A DNA stretch of 15,365 nt from Verrucomicrobiota bacterium (GCA_003218735.1 QHOJ01000009.1:1-15365); one strand, 5' to 3'; numbered from the stretch's first letter, positions 1-7,159 are shown. The notes: generated by a model from the letters alone, not told the origin. Translations and numbers: made by a program.

Positions 1-396
1 CACGAGTCCCAGCCCAGGCTGAGCGGGCTGCAAATCGCCGTCGAGCGTCCGCGCGCCTTCCGGAAAAACCAAGGCTGCGTTCCCGGACTTGAGAACACGA
101 ATTAATGCCTTGAGTGCGCTGCGGTCGATCCCTTCCTGGTTAACTGGGATAACGTTCAGCTTGGGCAAAAGCCAGCCGAGCACCGGCACATCGATGAGCG
201 TCCTCTTCGCCAGAAAATAGATCGCGCGATCGCATGTAATACCGGCAAGCGGTGGATCGAGATAACTCTGGTGATTCATCGCCAGAATTACCGGACCGGT
301 TTGAATGATCCGCTCACGATGAATTATACGTAGCCGGAAAAACAGCCGCCCGATCAGGCGCGAAAGATGGTAGCCGATCCAGTAGTAGGGATTCAT
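1..396 (-). CDS. plsC: 1-acyl-sn-glycerol-3-phosphate acyltransferase, C-terminus cut by window edge
   Basis: Only the first 132 residues are in the window; the frame is open through base 1. The protein should transfer a fatty acyl group to lysophosphatidic acid at the membrane to make phosphatidic acid. The sequence shows a hydrophobic N-terminus followed by the family motifs in order: NHQSYLDPP at residues 41-49 (the NHx4D catalytic box, H42 and D47), PVNQEGIDR near 84-92 (substrate-binding block II region) and FPEGART at 111-117 (block III). The ATG at 396 begins MNPYYWIGYHL, a normal start for the family. It lies 27 bases behind the cmk stop codon with no clear Shine-Dalgarno sequence. 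The order aroA-cmk-plsC is known from several bacterial phyla, which supports cotranscription. Confidence 0.9.
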   Translation of the reverse strand, partial: MNPYYWIGYHLSRLIGRLFFRLRIIHRERIIQTGPVILAMNHQSYLDPPLAGITCDRAIYFLAKRTLIDVPVLGWLLPKLNVIPVNQEGIDRSALKALIRVLKSGNAALVFPEGARTLDGDLQPAQPGLGLV

Positions 397-423
397 GGTT
401 TCAAGCCGTAAAACGGCAAAGCG

Positions 424-1077
424 TTAAAGCGCCAGCCCTTTGAGCTTCAGTTGCGCGATGATTTTCCCAACGACTTCTTCGATCGTGAGATGCGAGGTAT
501 CGATGACAAGCGCGTCGTCGGCAACAATGAGCGGCGACGCAAGGCGTGAGAAATCGGCATGATCGCGCGCAGCGATTTCGTCACGCTGTCCTTGCGCGAG
601 GCGGCGCTGAAGGCGTACGTCAGGCGAAGCGTCGACGTAAAATTTGTAGGGCGTGTCTGGAAAAACCACTGAGCCAATGTCGCGGCCTTCCACAACCAGG
701 TCGTGGCTGCGTGCATAATGGCGCATTTTGTTGACTACAATTTCGCGGATACGTCGAATGGTGCTGACGCGGGAAACACCTTCATTCACTCGATCCTCGC
801 GCAAGTAATTCGTTGGATTGACGTTGTCGATGAAGACGCGCGACTCGTTATTCTCAAGATGGCAAGCAATCCTGGCTGACTCAACAGCTTGGGTGACGCG
901 CACTGTGTCGCCAGGATTTATCCCGTTTTGAAGGATGTGCCAGGTGATCGCGCGATAAATCGCACCTGAATTCACTAAGGCAAACCCGAGTCGCCGCGCA
1001 AGCTCGCGAGCGACACTGCTCTTCCCGGAAGCGGCCGGGCCATCAATCGCAACGACGCGATAAGAATCTTTCCCCAT
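424..1077 (-). CDS. cmk: Cytidylate kinase (CMP/dCMP kinase)
   Basis: The 217-residue protein phosphorylates CMP and dCMP with ATP in the cytoplasm. It carries the P-loop GPAASGKSS at residues 13-21, the family signature GRDIGSVVFPD in the middle of the protein, and an Arg-rich LQRRLAQGQRDE lid-like segment further on. Its length matches the usual 215-230 residues. I chose the ATG at 1077, which gives MGKDSYRVVAIDGP; the frame could extend upstream to a TTG at 1149, but those 24 residues do not resemble the family. The gene follows aroA after 72 bases and precedes plsC by 27 bases, so it probably sits in one operon with them. No strong Shine-Dalgarno sequence precedes either candidate start. 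Confidence 0.95.
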   Translation of the reverse strand: MGKDSYRVVAIDGPAASGKSSVARELARRLGFALVNSGAIYRAITWHILQNGINPGDTVRVTQAVESARIACHLENNESRVFIDNVNPTNYLREDRVNEGVSRVSTIRRIREIVVNKMRHYARSHDLVVEGRDIGSVVFPDTPYKFYVDASPDVRLQRRLAQGQRDEIAARDHADFSRLASPLIVADDALVIDTSHLTIEEVVGKIIAQLKLKGLAL

Positions 1078-1149
1078 GTCCGAAATTAATGTGTCGGAAA
1101 GATGCGGGGCAAGCGCCCAAAGGCACGCAGGCAAATGTCTGCTTGCCAA

Positions 1150-2502
1150 TCATGCTTCCTCGACCGGGGCAGGAGTTAACGAGCCGATAACTGGCGTGCT
1201 CATCTGCATCCGCTTCGGATTGGTGAACTTTTCAAGCACTACATCGAATCCCGGATAAGATTCACGAACGCAGTCCGCGTCCTGAACAATCGTTTCGCCA
1301 TCTGCAAAGAGACCCGCAATGGCAAACGCCATCGCAACGCGATGATCGCCGAAACTCGCCACACGTGCTCCGTGCAGGGTAGCAGGACCATGAATTTCGA
1401 GACCATCAGTCATTTCGGCAACCTGCGCGCCCATGGTGCGCAAATTGTGCGCGATCGCGGCAATGCGATCGCTTTCTTTCAGACGTAATTCCTGGGCATG
1501 GCGAATGATCGTTGTGCCATTTGCCAAGGCACCGGCTACTGCGATTATCGGCAACTCGTCAATCAGTTGTGGCACTTCTTTGCCCTGAATAACGGTGCCC
1601 TTGAGCGGGACGCCTGTGACCTCAACGACTCCTCTCGGTTCAAGCTGACCGACATCTTCGACGGCTTCGCGCACTTGCGCGCCCATTCGCAACAGTACGC
1701 CGAGTAACGCCGTCCGCGTATCGTTTAAACCAATGTCGCGCACAAGAAGATGACCTCGCGGTTGGGCCGCCGCCGCGACCAGCCAAAAGGCTGCGGAGGA
1801 AATGTCACCCGGAATAGTAAAATCGCGGGACTCCGGAACTTGTTCCCCGAAGACACTGACGCCGCCATTGCCATTTTTTGCCGTGCGCACGAGAAAATAA
1901 TTCAGCATTAGTTCAGTATGATTTCGCGTGATTGAAGGCTCCTCGATAGTGGTTTTGCCCTTGGCAAACAGACCCGCCAGGAGCAATGCGCTTTTGACCT
2001 GCGCGCTCGCAATCGGCAGTCGATAGTGAATTCCCCTCAAGGAGCCGCCACGGATGCGGAGCGGTGGCGTCTGTTCCGGACCTTCAGCGAGAATGTTTGC
2101 GCCCATCTGTCGAAGCGGCGCGATCACACGGTCCATGGGACGTCGAGAGAGCCCGGCGTCCCCCACGAGGCGGCTCTCAAATGTCTGACCTGCGAGCAGA
2201 CCAGCAAGGAGTCGCATGGTCGTCCCGGAATTTCCGCAATCGATTTGCTTTTGGGGCGGCGCCAGTACGCGCCTTTTTCCATGGATGATTAGCGTGTCCG
2301 GCCCAGATTGTTCGATCTTAACACCGAGAACGCGCATTGCATTGACCGTGTGCATGCAATCTTCGCTCGGGAGAAACCCCCGGAGGGTGCACATGCCATT
2401 GGACAAAGCCGCAATGATTACCGCGCGGTGCGAAATGCTTTTATCACCTGGAACGGTGATCTCGATGTCAATTCGAGGTGCCCGTTTGATCCGTAATTCC
2501 AT
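1150..2502 (-). CDS. aroA: 3-phosphoshikimate 1-carboxyvinyltransferase (EPSP synthase), class II-like
   Basis: The 450-residue enzyme joins phosphoenolpyruvate to shikimate-3-phosphate in the chorismate pathway. Visible motifs are GDKSISHRA at 19-27 (K21, S22 and R26 bind substrate), DCGNSGTTMRLLAG at 88-101, SAQVK at 166-170, RNHTE at 193-197, NDTR at 260-263, DELP at 315-318, KESDR at 342-346 and GDHRVAMA at 385-392. GDKS, SAQxK, RxHxE and NxTR together are the marks described for class II, glyphosate-tolerant-type EPSP synthases. The catalytic fold ends near residue 426 (VVLEKF); about 24 further residues, rich in Pro, Thr and Val, form a short tail. The start is the ATG at 2502 (MELRIKRAPRIDIEITVPGDKS). 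It is the first gene of the apparent aroA-cmk-plsC unit. Confidence 0.96.
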   Translation of the reverse strand: MELRIKRAPRIDIEITVPGDKSISHRAVIIAALSNGMCTLRGFLPSEDCMHTVNAMRVLGVKIEQSGPDTLIIHGKRRVLAPPQKQIDCGNSGTTMRLLAGLLAGQTFESRLVGDAGLSRRPMDRVIAPLRQMGANILAEGPEQTPPLRIRGGSLRGIHYRLPIASAQVKSALLLAGLFAKGKTTIEEPSITRNHTELMLNYFLVRTAKNGNGGVSVFGEQVPESRDFTIPGDISSAAFWLVAAAAQPRGHLLVRDIGLNDTRTALLGVLLRMGAQVREAVEDVGQLEPRGVVEVTGVPLKGTVIQGKEVPQLIDELPIIAVAGALANGTTIIRHAQELRLKESDRIAAIAHNLRTMGAQVAEMTDGLEIHGPATLHGARVASFGDHRVAMAFAIAGLFADGETIVQDADCVRESYPGFDVVLEKFTNPKRMQMSTPVIGSLTPAPVEEA

Positions 2503-2657
2503 AGACGAATTGTGAAATTTTTCGTAGGAGGGGAGCGCCTCATTCGGCGAAGACCATCATCGGGTATAAGACGAAGTTGTCCAGCGTCCCTTCCCGGAGA
2601 GGCAAAATCCAAGGGTTCTTCAGATCAACGGGCCAGGCGCGACGGGCGGTGGCGTAA

Positions 2658-2933
2658 TTACGGGACGAGAAAGATTTTGTCTGTGTAGGGATCCTTTACT
2701 TCCGTGCCTGGAGGGAATCCTTCCACGTCCACGTATTTTCCAGGCGAAAACGGACTTTCCACGAGGTGCGGTTTGCCGGGAACAGGAATTCCGTACGGAT
2801 AATCTCCCTTTGCTACTTTCGTCGGCGCAGCCGTTGGAACAGGTGAATGGCGGGCAGGTTGCGGCGGCGGCTCTTCACTGCACGAGGAAATAAAGAAGGC
2901 GGTGAGCAGGGCGAGCGACAGTGACAATTTCAT
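2658..2933 (-). CDS. Small lipoprotein of unknown function
   Basis: The product has 91 residues. It begins MKLSLSLALLTAFFISSC, a signal peptide with a lipobox ending at C18, so it should be lipid-anchored outside the cytoplasmic membrane. A Pro-rich linker (about 22-38) follows. The C-terminal 45 residues contain YGIPVPGKP, a central SPFSPGKYVDVEGFPPGTEV and the closing DPYTDKIFLVP. I recognise this pattern from short Verrucomicrobia proteins, where the tail normally ends at this point; no function is known to me. I chose the ATG at 2933 because it gives a clean signal peptide; the frame is open back to 3194, but that extension has no signal-like character. It lies 155 bases upstream of aroA on the same strand and is divergent from the response regulator. 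Confidence 0.75.
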   Translation of the reverse strand: MKLSLSLALLTAFFISSCSEEPPPQPARHSPVPTAAPTKVAKGDYPYGIPVPGKPHLVESPFSPGKYVDVEGFPPGTEVKDPYTDKIFLVP

Positions 2934-3138
2934 AAACTGGGAATGCTGCGCCAAACGTATCTGCATCCCAAGTCGTTGCCAATCACTAAATCGTTTTATC
3001 CGAAAGTTCGCTGCTGGCGCTGACATAATCGAGAAGCAAACTTGAATGCGTTTTGGGGTCCGCGCCTTGAGCTTCCTTCCCTTGCCTGTAATTAATCCCA
3101 AGTTCCGATGCTTTGGCAAAGATTGGCATGAATACAAT

Positions 3139-3145
3139 AAGGAGG
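3139..3145 (+). promoter_or_regulatory. AAGGAGG sequence upstream of the response-regulator gene, not positioned for a start
   Basis: AAGGAGG matches the 16S anti-Shine-Dalgarno sequence perfectly, but no ATG, GTG or TTG lies 4-12 bases downstream in any frame. The chosen ATG of the downstream gene is at 3173, 27 bases away. It is either fortuitous or marks a start that has been lost. It also overlaps the end of a TACAAT (3133-3138) that could act as a -10 box; if so, this motif would sit around the transcription start rather than in the leader. Confidence 0.25.
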
Positions 3146-3172
3146 CGCTTTTCATCCGAATCCAAAGAAAGC

Positions 3173-4339
3173 ATGTCGAAGAACTCTCGTACACAGATTT
3201 TGGTCGTAGACGACGACACCATGAGTCGCAAAATCCTGGTCCAACTGCTGGCGTCCAACGGTTATGAGTGCCGTGAGTGCGACGAGGGGACCAAGGCGTT
3301 GGAACTTATTCACGCCAAGCAGCCTTCGCTTCTTCTGCTTGATTTCGATATGCCCGGGCTAAATGGCGCTGAGGTGCTAAAACGCCTTCGCTCGGATAGT
3401 AATCCGGCAGTCGCGCAGATCCCTGCGATTATGTTGACAGGGCACGGCAGCGAAGAAAGCGAAGTGCGTTGCTTGCAAGCTGGCGCGGACGATTTTGTAA
3501 CTAAGCCGATCAATGCCGCAGTGTTGCGGGCACGAATTGAAACTCAGCTTCGCCTGCGCTCCATGCGGCGCCAATTAGAGCGGCAAAACGATGAGCTTGA
3601 AGAATGGCGCTACAGTCTTGAGCGTGATCTGGCTGCCGCCCGCTTGACGCAACAGTCCTTGATTCCACAAAAGCCGCCGAAGTTGCCAGGATGGGAAGTT
3701 GCCGCCTGTTATCGACCCGTCATCCAAGTGGGAGGTGATATTTACGGTTGGCTACAAATGAAAGATGGCCGGATGTTGTTTTGGATTGCCGACGGCACCG
3801 GTCACGGAGCTGCTGCCGCGCTCCTTACCACCCTGGCAAAACTTCTTTTTCATCATGGCAGCGTGGAAAACGATACGCCAGCCAGGGTAATGGAAGCGGT
3901 AAATAACGATTTCCGCAGTATTTTCGGCGCACGTTCCTTTATGACCGCTATGTGTATTGCGCTCGACCCGTTAACCGGGCGCGCGAGCGTCGTGGGTGCG
4001 GGTCATCCTCCGCTCCTGATGGCGCGCCGCAGCGGCGGCACGGAGTCGATCGCATCGATCGCCCCTCCATTGGGTTTGATTGAACATCCTAGATTTACGG
4101 AAACGATTGTCGATCTTAACTTGGGCGACGCTTTTCTCCTTTATACGGATGGTTTGTTTGGTGCGGCTAAAGGCGATCGAGTCCGTTTAACTCCAGAGCA
4201 GCTGGCGAAAATGCTCAATCACTCCGCGACGAGTGCGGATGCGCTTCTCAGGGGAATATTAAACCAAGCGGCACCAGACAATGGCAAAGATACTTTGCCC
4301 GATGACCTGGCGGCGCTGGCGGTCCGCCGGGCAGCCTAG
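3173..4339 (+). CDS. Response regulator with C-terminal PP2C/SpoIIE-type serine phosphatase (RsbU-like)
   Basis: The 388-residue protein has three parts. Residues 7-127 are a receiver domain with the acidic pair D13-D14, phospho-acceptor D57 in LLLLDFDMPG, T89 in MLTG and K111 in TKP. Residues 128-165 are a charged helix ending in AARLTQQSLIP, the linker typical of this family. Residues 170-388 are a PPM phosphatase with VGGDIYGW (D189), ADGTGHGAAAAL (D207), LYTDGLFGAA (D326) and PDDLAALAVR (D377, D378), the usual metal ligands. Such proteins dephosphorylate anti-sigma-factor antagonists when the receiver is phosphorylated. The ATG at 3173 gives MSKNSRTQILVVDDDT, starting just before the domain; TTG 3113 and ATG 3128 are alternatives. 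No anti-sigma factor, antagonist or histidine kinase is adjacent, so its partners are unknown. Confidence 0.92.
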   Translation: MSKNSRTQILVVDDDTMSRKILVQLLASNGYECRECDEGTKALELIHAKQPSLLLLDFDMPGLNGAEVLKRLRSDSNPAVAQIPAIMLTGHGSEESEVRCLQAGADDFVTKPINAAVLRARIETQLRLRSMRRQLERQNDELEEWRYSLERDLAAARLTQQSLIPQKPPKLPGWEVAACYRPVIQVGGDIYGWLQMKDGRMLFWIADGTGHGAAAALLTTLAKLLFHHGSVENDTPARVMEAVNNDFRSIFGARSFMTAMCIALDPLTGRASVVGAGHPPLLMARRSGGTESIASIAPPLGLIEHPRFTETIVDLNLGDAFLLYTDGLFGAAKGDRVRLTPEQLAKMLNHSATSADALLRGILNQAAPDNGKDTLPDDLAALAVRRAA

Positions 4340-4406
4340 CAAAAAAATTTCTCATTTCATTAAAATTAGTATTGCCCTCTTGCGAGCGAAACGTTAATCA
4401 GCGTCC

Positions 4407-4688
4407 ATGCCGAAAACCAAAAAGAAACCTTCTAAACGCAAACCGAATCCCGCCTTCATGAGACCGGTTCAACCTGATGAGAAACTTTCTGCAATCGTCG
4501 GGTCGACGCCGCTACCACGTTCCGAGCTTACGAAAAAGCTTTGGAACTACATCAAGAGACACGGTTGTCAGGATAAAAAGAAAAGAACCATGATCAACGC
4601 GGACGACAACCTCCGACCGGTATTTAACGGCAAGAGCCAGGTGAGCATGTTCGAGATGACCAAGCTCGTCTCTGGGCATCTGCGTTAG
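4407..4688 (+). CDS. SWIB/MDM2-domain protein
   Basis: The 93-residue basic protein has a Lys/Arg-rich N-terminus (about 1-15, KTKKKPSKRKPN). The rest is a single SWIB domain: FMRPVQPDEKLSAIVG, PLPRSELTKKLWNYIKRHG, KRTMINADDNLRPVF, and QVSMFEMTKLVSGHL at the C-terminus. SWIB is best known from eukaryotic SWI/SNF chromatin-remodelling subunits and the p53-binding fold of MDM2. Stand-alone versions occur in chlamydiae, verrucomicrobia and some other bacteria, where their role is not settled; DNA or nucleoid association is an inference from the basic tail. The ATG at 4407 lies 67 bases after the response regulator stop and has no obvious ribosome-binding site. A strong hairpin follows the gene. 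Confidence 0.9.
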   Translation: MPKTKKKPSKRKPNPAFMRPVQPDEKLSAIVGSTPLPRSELTKKLWNYIKRHGCQDKKKRTMINADDNLRPVFNGKSQVSMFEMTKLVSGHLR

Positions 4689-4706
4689 AATCTCATGATT
4701 CGTTTG

Positions 4707-4732
4707 TAGCCCGGTGTTTCGACGTCGGGCTA
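4707..4732 (+). terminator. Strong hairpin after the SWIB gene, probable terminator
   Basis: TAGCCCGGTGT pairs with the sequence up to CGGGCTA to form an 11-bp stem (two G-T pairs) closed by a TTCG tetraloop. A short TTT run follows at 4733-4735. It starts 19 bases after the SWIB stop codon. The stem is very stable but the T run is short, so termination is likely rather than certain. Confidence 0.6.
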
Positions 4733-4763
4733 TTTCCGAACAGAATAGAGGAATAATTCTCGC

Positions 4764-4788
4764 AGGGACGGTTCGTTTTGCCGTCCCT
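4764..4788 (+). other. Second hairpin, in the leader of the thioredoxin-like gene
   Basis: AGGGACGG (4764-4771) pairs perfectly with CCGTCCCT (4781-4788) around a 9-base T/G-rich loop. It lies 32 bases after the first hairpin and 35 bases before the chosen GTG start. There is no T run behind it, so it is a poor intrinsic terminator. It could be an RNA 5'-end stabiliser, a processing site or a second part of a tandem terminator. The TTG at 4778, the upstream limit of the next reading frame, falls inside its loop. Confidence 0.4.
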
Positions 4789-4822
4789 TGCGCCGGGTTA
4801 TCGTCTGGTCGAGATTGGCGGT

Positions 4823-5308
4823 GTGAAAAACCATCATTTGATTTTTCTCGCTGCCGCAGCCTGTATTTTCCTTTTCCTTCCCGGCTGCTCGCGCTCAAGG
4901 CCAAAGATTGCGCCGCTCGCACCGGCTGAGTCCAGTTGGCTCAGCGATTACAAGAAAGCGCAGCAAGAAGCCAAAACGAGCAACAAGTTTCTGTTATTAG
5001 ATTTCACCGGCTCGGACTGGTGCGGTTGGTGCAAGAGATTGGAAAAGGAGATTCTCTCGCAATCGCAGTTTGAAAATTACGCGCGTGAAAATCTCGTACT
5101 GTTGGAGGTAGATTTTCCGCGCGCGAAGCCGCAAAGCCCCGAGCTAAGGAAGCAGAATCAAGAACTGGCGCAGCAATATCAGATTGAAGGATTTCCCACG
5201 ATCGTCGTGCTCAACGGCGACGGGCAAAAGCTTTGGCAGTACGACGGCTACTTCCCCGACGGTCTGGCAGCATTTATCGCGGAGCTGGAGAAATTGCGCA
5301 AAGGCTGA
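4823..5308 (+). CDS. Thioredoxin-fold lipoprotein
   Basis: With the GTG at 4823 the product has 161 residues. Residues 1-22 form a signal peptide with lipobox LPGC (C22), so the protein should be lipid-anchored on the periplasmic side. The thioredoxin domain starts near residue 39. It has FLLLDFTGSDWCGWCK with the active-site pair C67-G-W-C70, and the cis-proline region IEGFPTIVVLNGDGQ further on. FTGSDWCGWC is typical of the thioredoxin_7/DsbD-C-like group that reduces or rearranges periplasmic thiols. The frame extends to a TTG at 4778, but that would put 15 residues before the signal sequence and the start inside a hairpin loop. The partner and substrate are unknown. The neighbouring deacetylase is also exported, though its mature part contains no cysteine. 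Confidence 0.85.
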   Translation: MKNHHLIFLAAAACIFLFLPGCSRSRPKIAPLAPAESSWLSDYKKAQQEAKTSNKFLLLDFTGSDWCGWCKRLEKEILSQSQFENYARENLVLLEVDFPRAKPQSPELRKQNQELAQQYQIEGFPTIVVLNGDGQKLWQYDGYFPDGLAAFIAELEKLRKG

Positions 5309-5434
5309 GTACGCGTTCATTTCGTTGCAACGCAGAAGTCCGCTGTTATTTCACCGCTTTTACTTCTTCCGCGTCGCGTCTTGCGTAACTGTCGGCCTCT
5401 GGTAAATACACGCATCCGTTCGCCACGTTCGCTC

Positions 5435-6256
5435 ATGTCCGTCTCCCGTGTGGTTCTCTCTTGTTTTGTCGGCCTTGTCGCGGCTCAGCTTCGAGCAGAA
5501 CTTCCAATTGCAGCGCGGGTTCCGGAAAAGAACAGCCGCGATACCTTAGCGGAATCTGGTATCACCTTCAGTTTTGTCCACGTCGATGGCCCCTACATCG
5601 CGATGACTTTCGATGATGGCCCCAGCGCGACGCTTACCCCGAAACTGCTGGATATCCTCGCAGCTCACCAGATTAAAGCGACTTTCTTCGTGATCGGCGA
5701 AAATGTCGCAGAACATTCTGAGATCGTTGCGCGCGCCGCGCGTGAAGGTCACGAAATCGGAAATCACAGTTGGTCGCATCCTAATTTTGGGAAGATGTCG
5801 GACGACGGTGTGCGCAGCCAAGTCCAGCGAACTGACGACGCAATCAAAAGCGCCACAGGCTCGCGACCGACGTTGTTGCGACCACCTTATGGATCCATTA
5901 CGCCGCGCGAAAAACGTTGGATCCACGATCAGTTCGGATATCAAATCATTCTTTGGGACGTGGATCCGTATGACTGGAAACGACCGGGGCCGTCTGTAGT
6001 TCGCAATCGAATTCTCAAAGAAACACGGCCGGGCTCAATCGTGTTGTCCCACGACATTCACCCGGGCACGATCGACGCCATGCCGTCAACTTTCGATGCA
6101 CTTGCGGCGAAAGGTTTTAAATTCGTCACCGTATCAGAACTGATTCGCATGGCAGTCCCACAGCCCTCTCCGGCGTCCGCTGAGACGCGCGAGAGCACTC
6201 CAGCACCAGCACGATCGGCAACTCCTTCTCCAGCACGATTGCCAGGAGGCTCGTGA
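5435..6256 (+). CDS. Secreted polysaccharide deacetylase (NodB domain, CE4 family)
   Basis: The 273-residue protein starts with a signal peptide (MSVSRVVLSCFVGLVAAQLRA). The NodB domain spans about 52-235 and keeps the CE4 motifs: TFDDGP (D60, D61), NHSWSHP with metal ligands H111 and H115, RPPYGS at 149-154, DVDPYDW at 175-181 and LSHD with H206. CE4 enzymes remove N-acetyl or O-acetyl groups from peptidoglycan, chitin-like or other polysaccharides with a divalent metal; the substrate cannot be told from sequence. Residues 241-273 form a disordered tail rich in Pro, Ala, Ser and Thr. The ATG at 5435 is preferred over TTG 5381 because it begins the signal peptide directly. It lies 126 bases after the thioredoxin-like gene, on the same strand. 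Confidence 0.92.
   Translation: MSVSRVVLSCFVGLVAAQLRAELPIAARVPEKNSRDTLAESGITFSFVHVDGPYIAMTFDDGPSATLTPKLLDILAAHQIKATFFVIGENVAEHSEIVARAAREGHEIGNHSWSHPNFGKMSDDGVRSQVQRTDDAIKSATGSRPTLLRPPYGSITPREKRWIHDQFGYQIILWDVDPYDWKRPGPSVVRNRILKETRPGSIVLSHDIHPGTIDAMPSTFDALAAKGFKFVTVSELIRMAVPQPSPASAETRESTPAPARSATPSPARLPGGS
6198..6245 (+). repeat. Imperfect short repeat in the deacetylase tail
   Basis: CCAGCACGAT occurs twice, 24 bases apart (about 6207 and 6231), with CTCCAGCACC just before the first copy. It encodes part of the Pro/Ala/Ser tail (APARSATPSPAR). This is low-complexity coding sequence, not an independent element. Confidence 0.4.
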
Positions 6257-6277
6257 AGGTTCTTTGGGCGCATCCCG

Positions 6278-6303
6278 ATTAAGCCGTGGAAGTTCGGCTT
6301 GAT
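6278..6303. terminator. Hairpin between convergent genes, weak bidirectional terminator candidate
   Basis: ATTAAGCCG and CGGCTTGAT pair over 9 bp (one T-G pair) around an 8-base loop, between the deacetylase stop (6256) and the stop of the minus-strand gene (6307). No T run of note follows on either strand, so intrinsic termination is uncertain. Confidence 0.4.
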
Positions 6304-6306
6304 CGA

Positions 6307-7140
6307 TTACTTCTTGGCGGCTTCCAAGGTTCGTTCGGCGAGGCGCCTTTCCGTTTGTCGGCGCGCAATGACGAAGTGATTGTTTTCGCCGTAGCTTCGC
6401 CACGGACCAGAAGGCACGTCGCGCACTTCGACAAATTGCCAATCCGTTACGTCGGTCGGCGCGAGCCCTAGATAATCGCGGACGGCCGGTGAAACATCCA
6501 GGCCTGCCCCATGGTTGAGATTCGGCTTCGGCCGCTCATTTTGGAAAACGTACTGAAAATGATCGGTGCGAAAAGGGCCACAATCTTCCCATTGCGCGTA
6601 GCAGGTGCGGTTGCCTTTTCGAATGGCGATCCAGTGATCTTTGCACACCGATTGGCCAGGTCCCGTGTACGCCTGTTTGAACCACGGGATGACGAGCGGC
6701 GCTTCCGGTTTGAACTGACCGTGCGTGACGTCGTTGTACGGCAGCGCGCAGTAGAAGGGATTTTGGTGCGGGATAAAAGACACTGGAATGTAATTGCGTC
6801 GCGACGATGAATCGGGATTATCGAAGCCGCCATAACTGCCTGTCCAATTCGCATCCCAGCAGCTCTTGAAATTCGGCACCGGATTATTACCCCCGGCTTG
6901 TTCCCCAACCCAAAAAACCGTGGTCACGATGTTCGTCTTCCACGGGAAACGTTGCGTCGTAGGACGCGAACTTGTTGGTACAAAAACTTGTGGTTCGACT
7001 TTGAGCAGCGCCTGCTCGCGAAGTTTCATCGCGTATTTGGCAAAATCCGCCGCAGTTGCGTATGGCGAAGTCGATTGTTCGTCGCCTTTAGCCGCGCCCA
7101 CTATCACCAGAGTCAAACAAACCGCTAAAAGCCTCTTCAT
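6307..7140 (-). CDS. Secreted protein with RlpA/double-psi-barrel-like segment, function unknown
   Basis: The product has 277 residues with the ATG at 7140, which opens a signal peptide (MKRLLAVCLTLVIVGAAKG). Upstream in-frame codons to 7281 would run back into the nadB terminator, so I excluded them. The mature part has five cysteines (94, 131, 166, 180, 187), which could form disulphides outside the membrane. Residues 180-226 read CYAQWEDCGPFRTDHFQYVF, then a Pro/Asn stretch, then GAGLDVSPAVRDYLGL. The pattern of xGPF...(I/L)D(L/V)SPA...LGL resembles the core of double-psi beta-barrel proteins such as RlpA and expansins. That suggests cell-wall or glycan contact, but the catalytic Asp/His arrangement is not proven. 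The last 20 residues are highly charged. It faces the deacetylase tail to tail. Confidence 0.75.
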   Translation of the reverse strand: MKRLLAVCLTLVIVGAAKGDEQSTSPYATAADFAKYAMKLREQALLKVEPQVFVPTSSRPTTQRFPWKTNIVTTVFWVGEQAGGNNPVPNFKSCWDANWTGSYGGFDNPDSSSRRNYIPVSFIPHQNPFYCALPYNDVTHGQFKPEAPLVIPWFKQAYTGPGQSVCKDHWIAIRKGNRTCYAQWEDCGPFRTDHFQYVFQNERPKPNLNHGAGLDVSPAVRDYLGLAPTDVTDWQFVEVRDVPSGPWRSYGENNHFVIARRQTERRLAERTLEAAKK

Positions 7141-7159
7141 GTGCAAAACTGCCGCCACC

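Noticed and set aside
2540..2690. Minus-strand reading PVDLKNPWILPL...LYPMMVFAE between the lipoprotein and aroA that looks protein-like
   Set aside because: It follows a TAA inside the lipoprotein gene, has no reasonable start codon before the last few residues, and the lipoprotein already ends at its normal family end. Treated as chance.
3110..3138. TTGGCA ... TACAAT as a promoter for the response-regulator gene
   Set aside because: Each box matches five of six consensus bases, but the spacer is only 14 bases, too short for a normal sigma-70 promoter.
4512..4922. Long minus-strand open frame opposite the SWIB and thioredoxin-like genes
   Set aside because: It shows no family resemblance, crosses two hairpins and two well-supported genes, and is Arg/Ser rich as expected from antisense frames in GC-rich DNA.
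5313..5333. GCGTT/AACGC and the palindrome CGTTGCAACG after the thioredoxin-like gene as a terminator
   Set aside because: The stem is only 5 bp and no T run follows; not distinguishable from chance.
5546..5944. Minus-strand open frame of 132 codons opposite the deacetylase
   Set aside because: It is the shadow of a NodB domain with all catalytic motifs on the other strand; no recognisable protein features.
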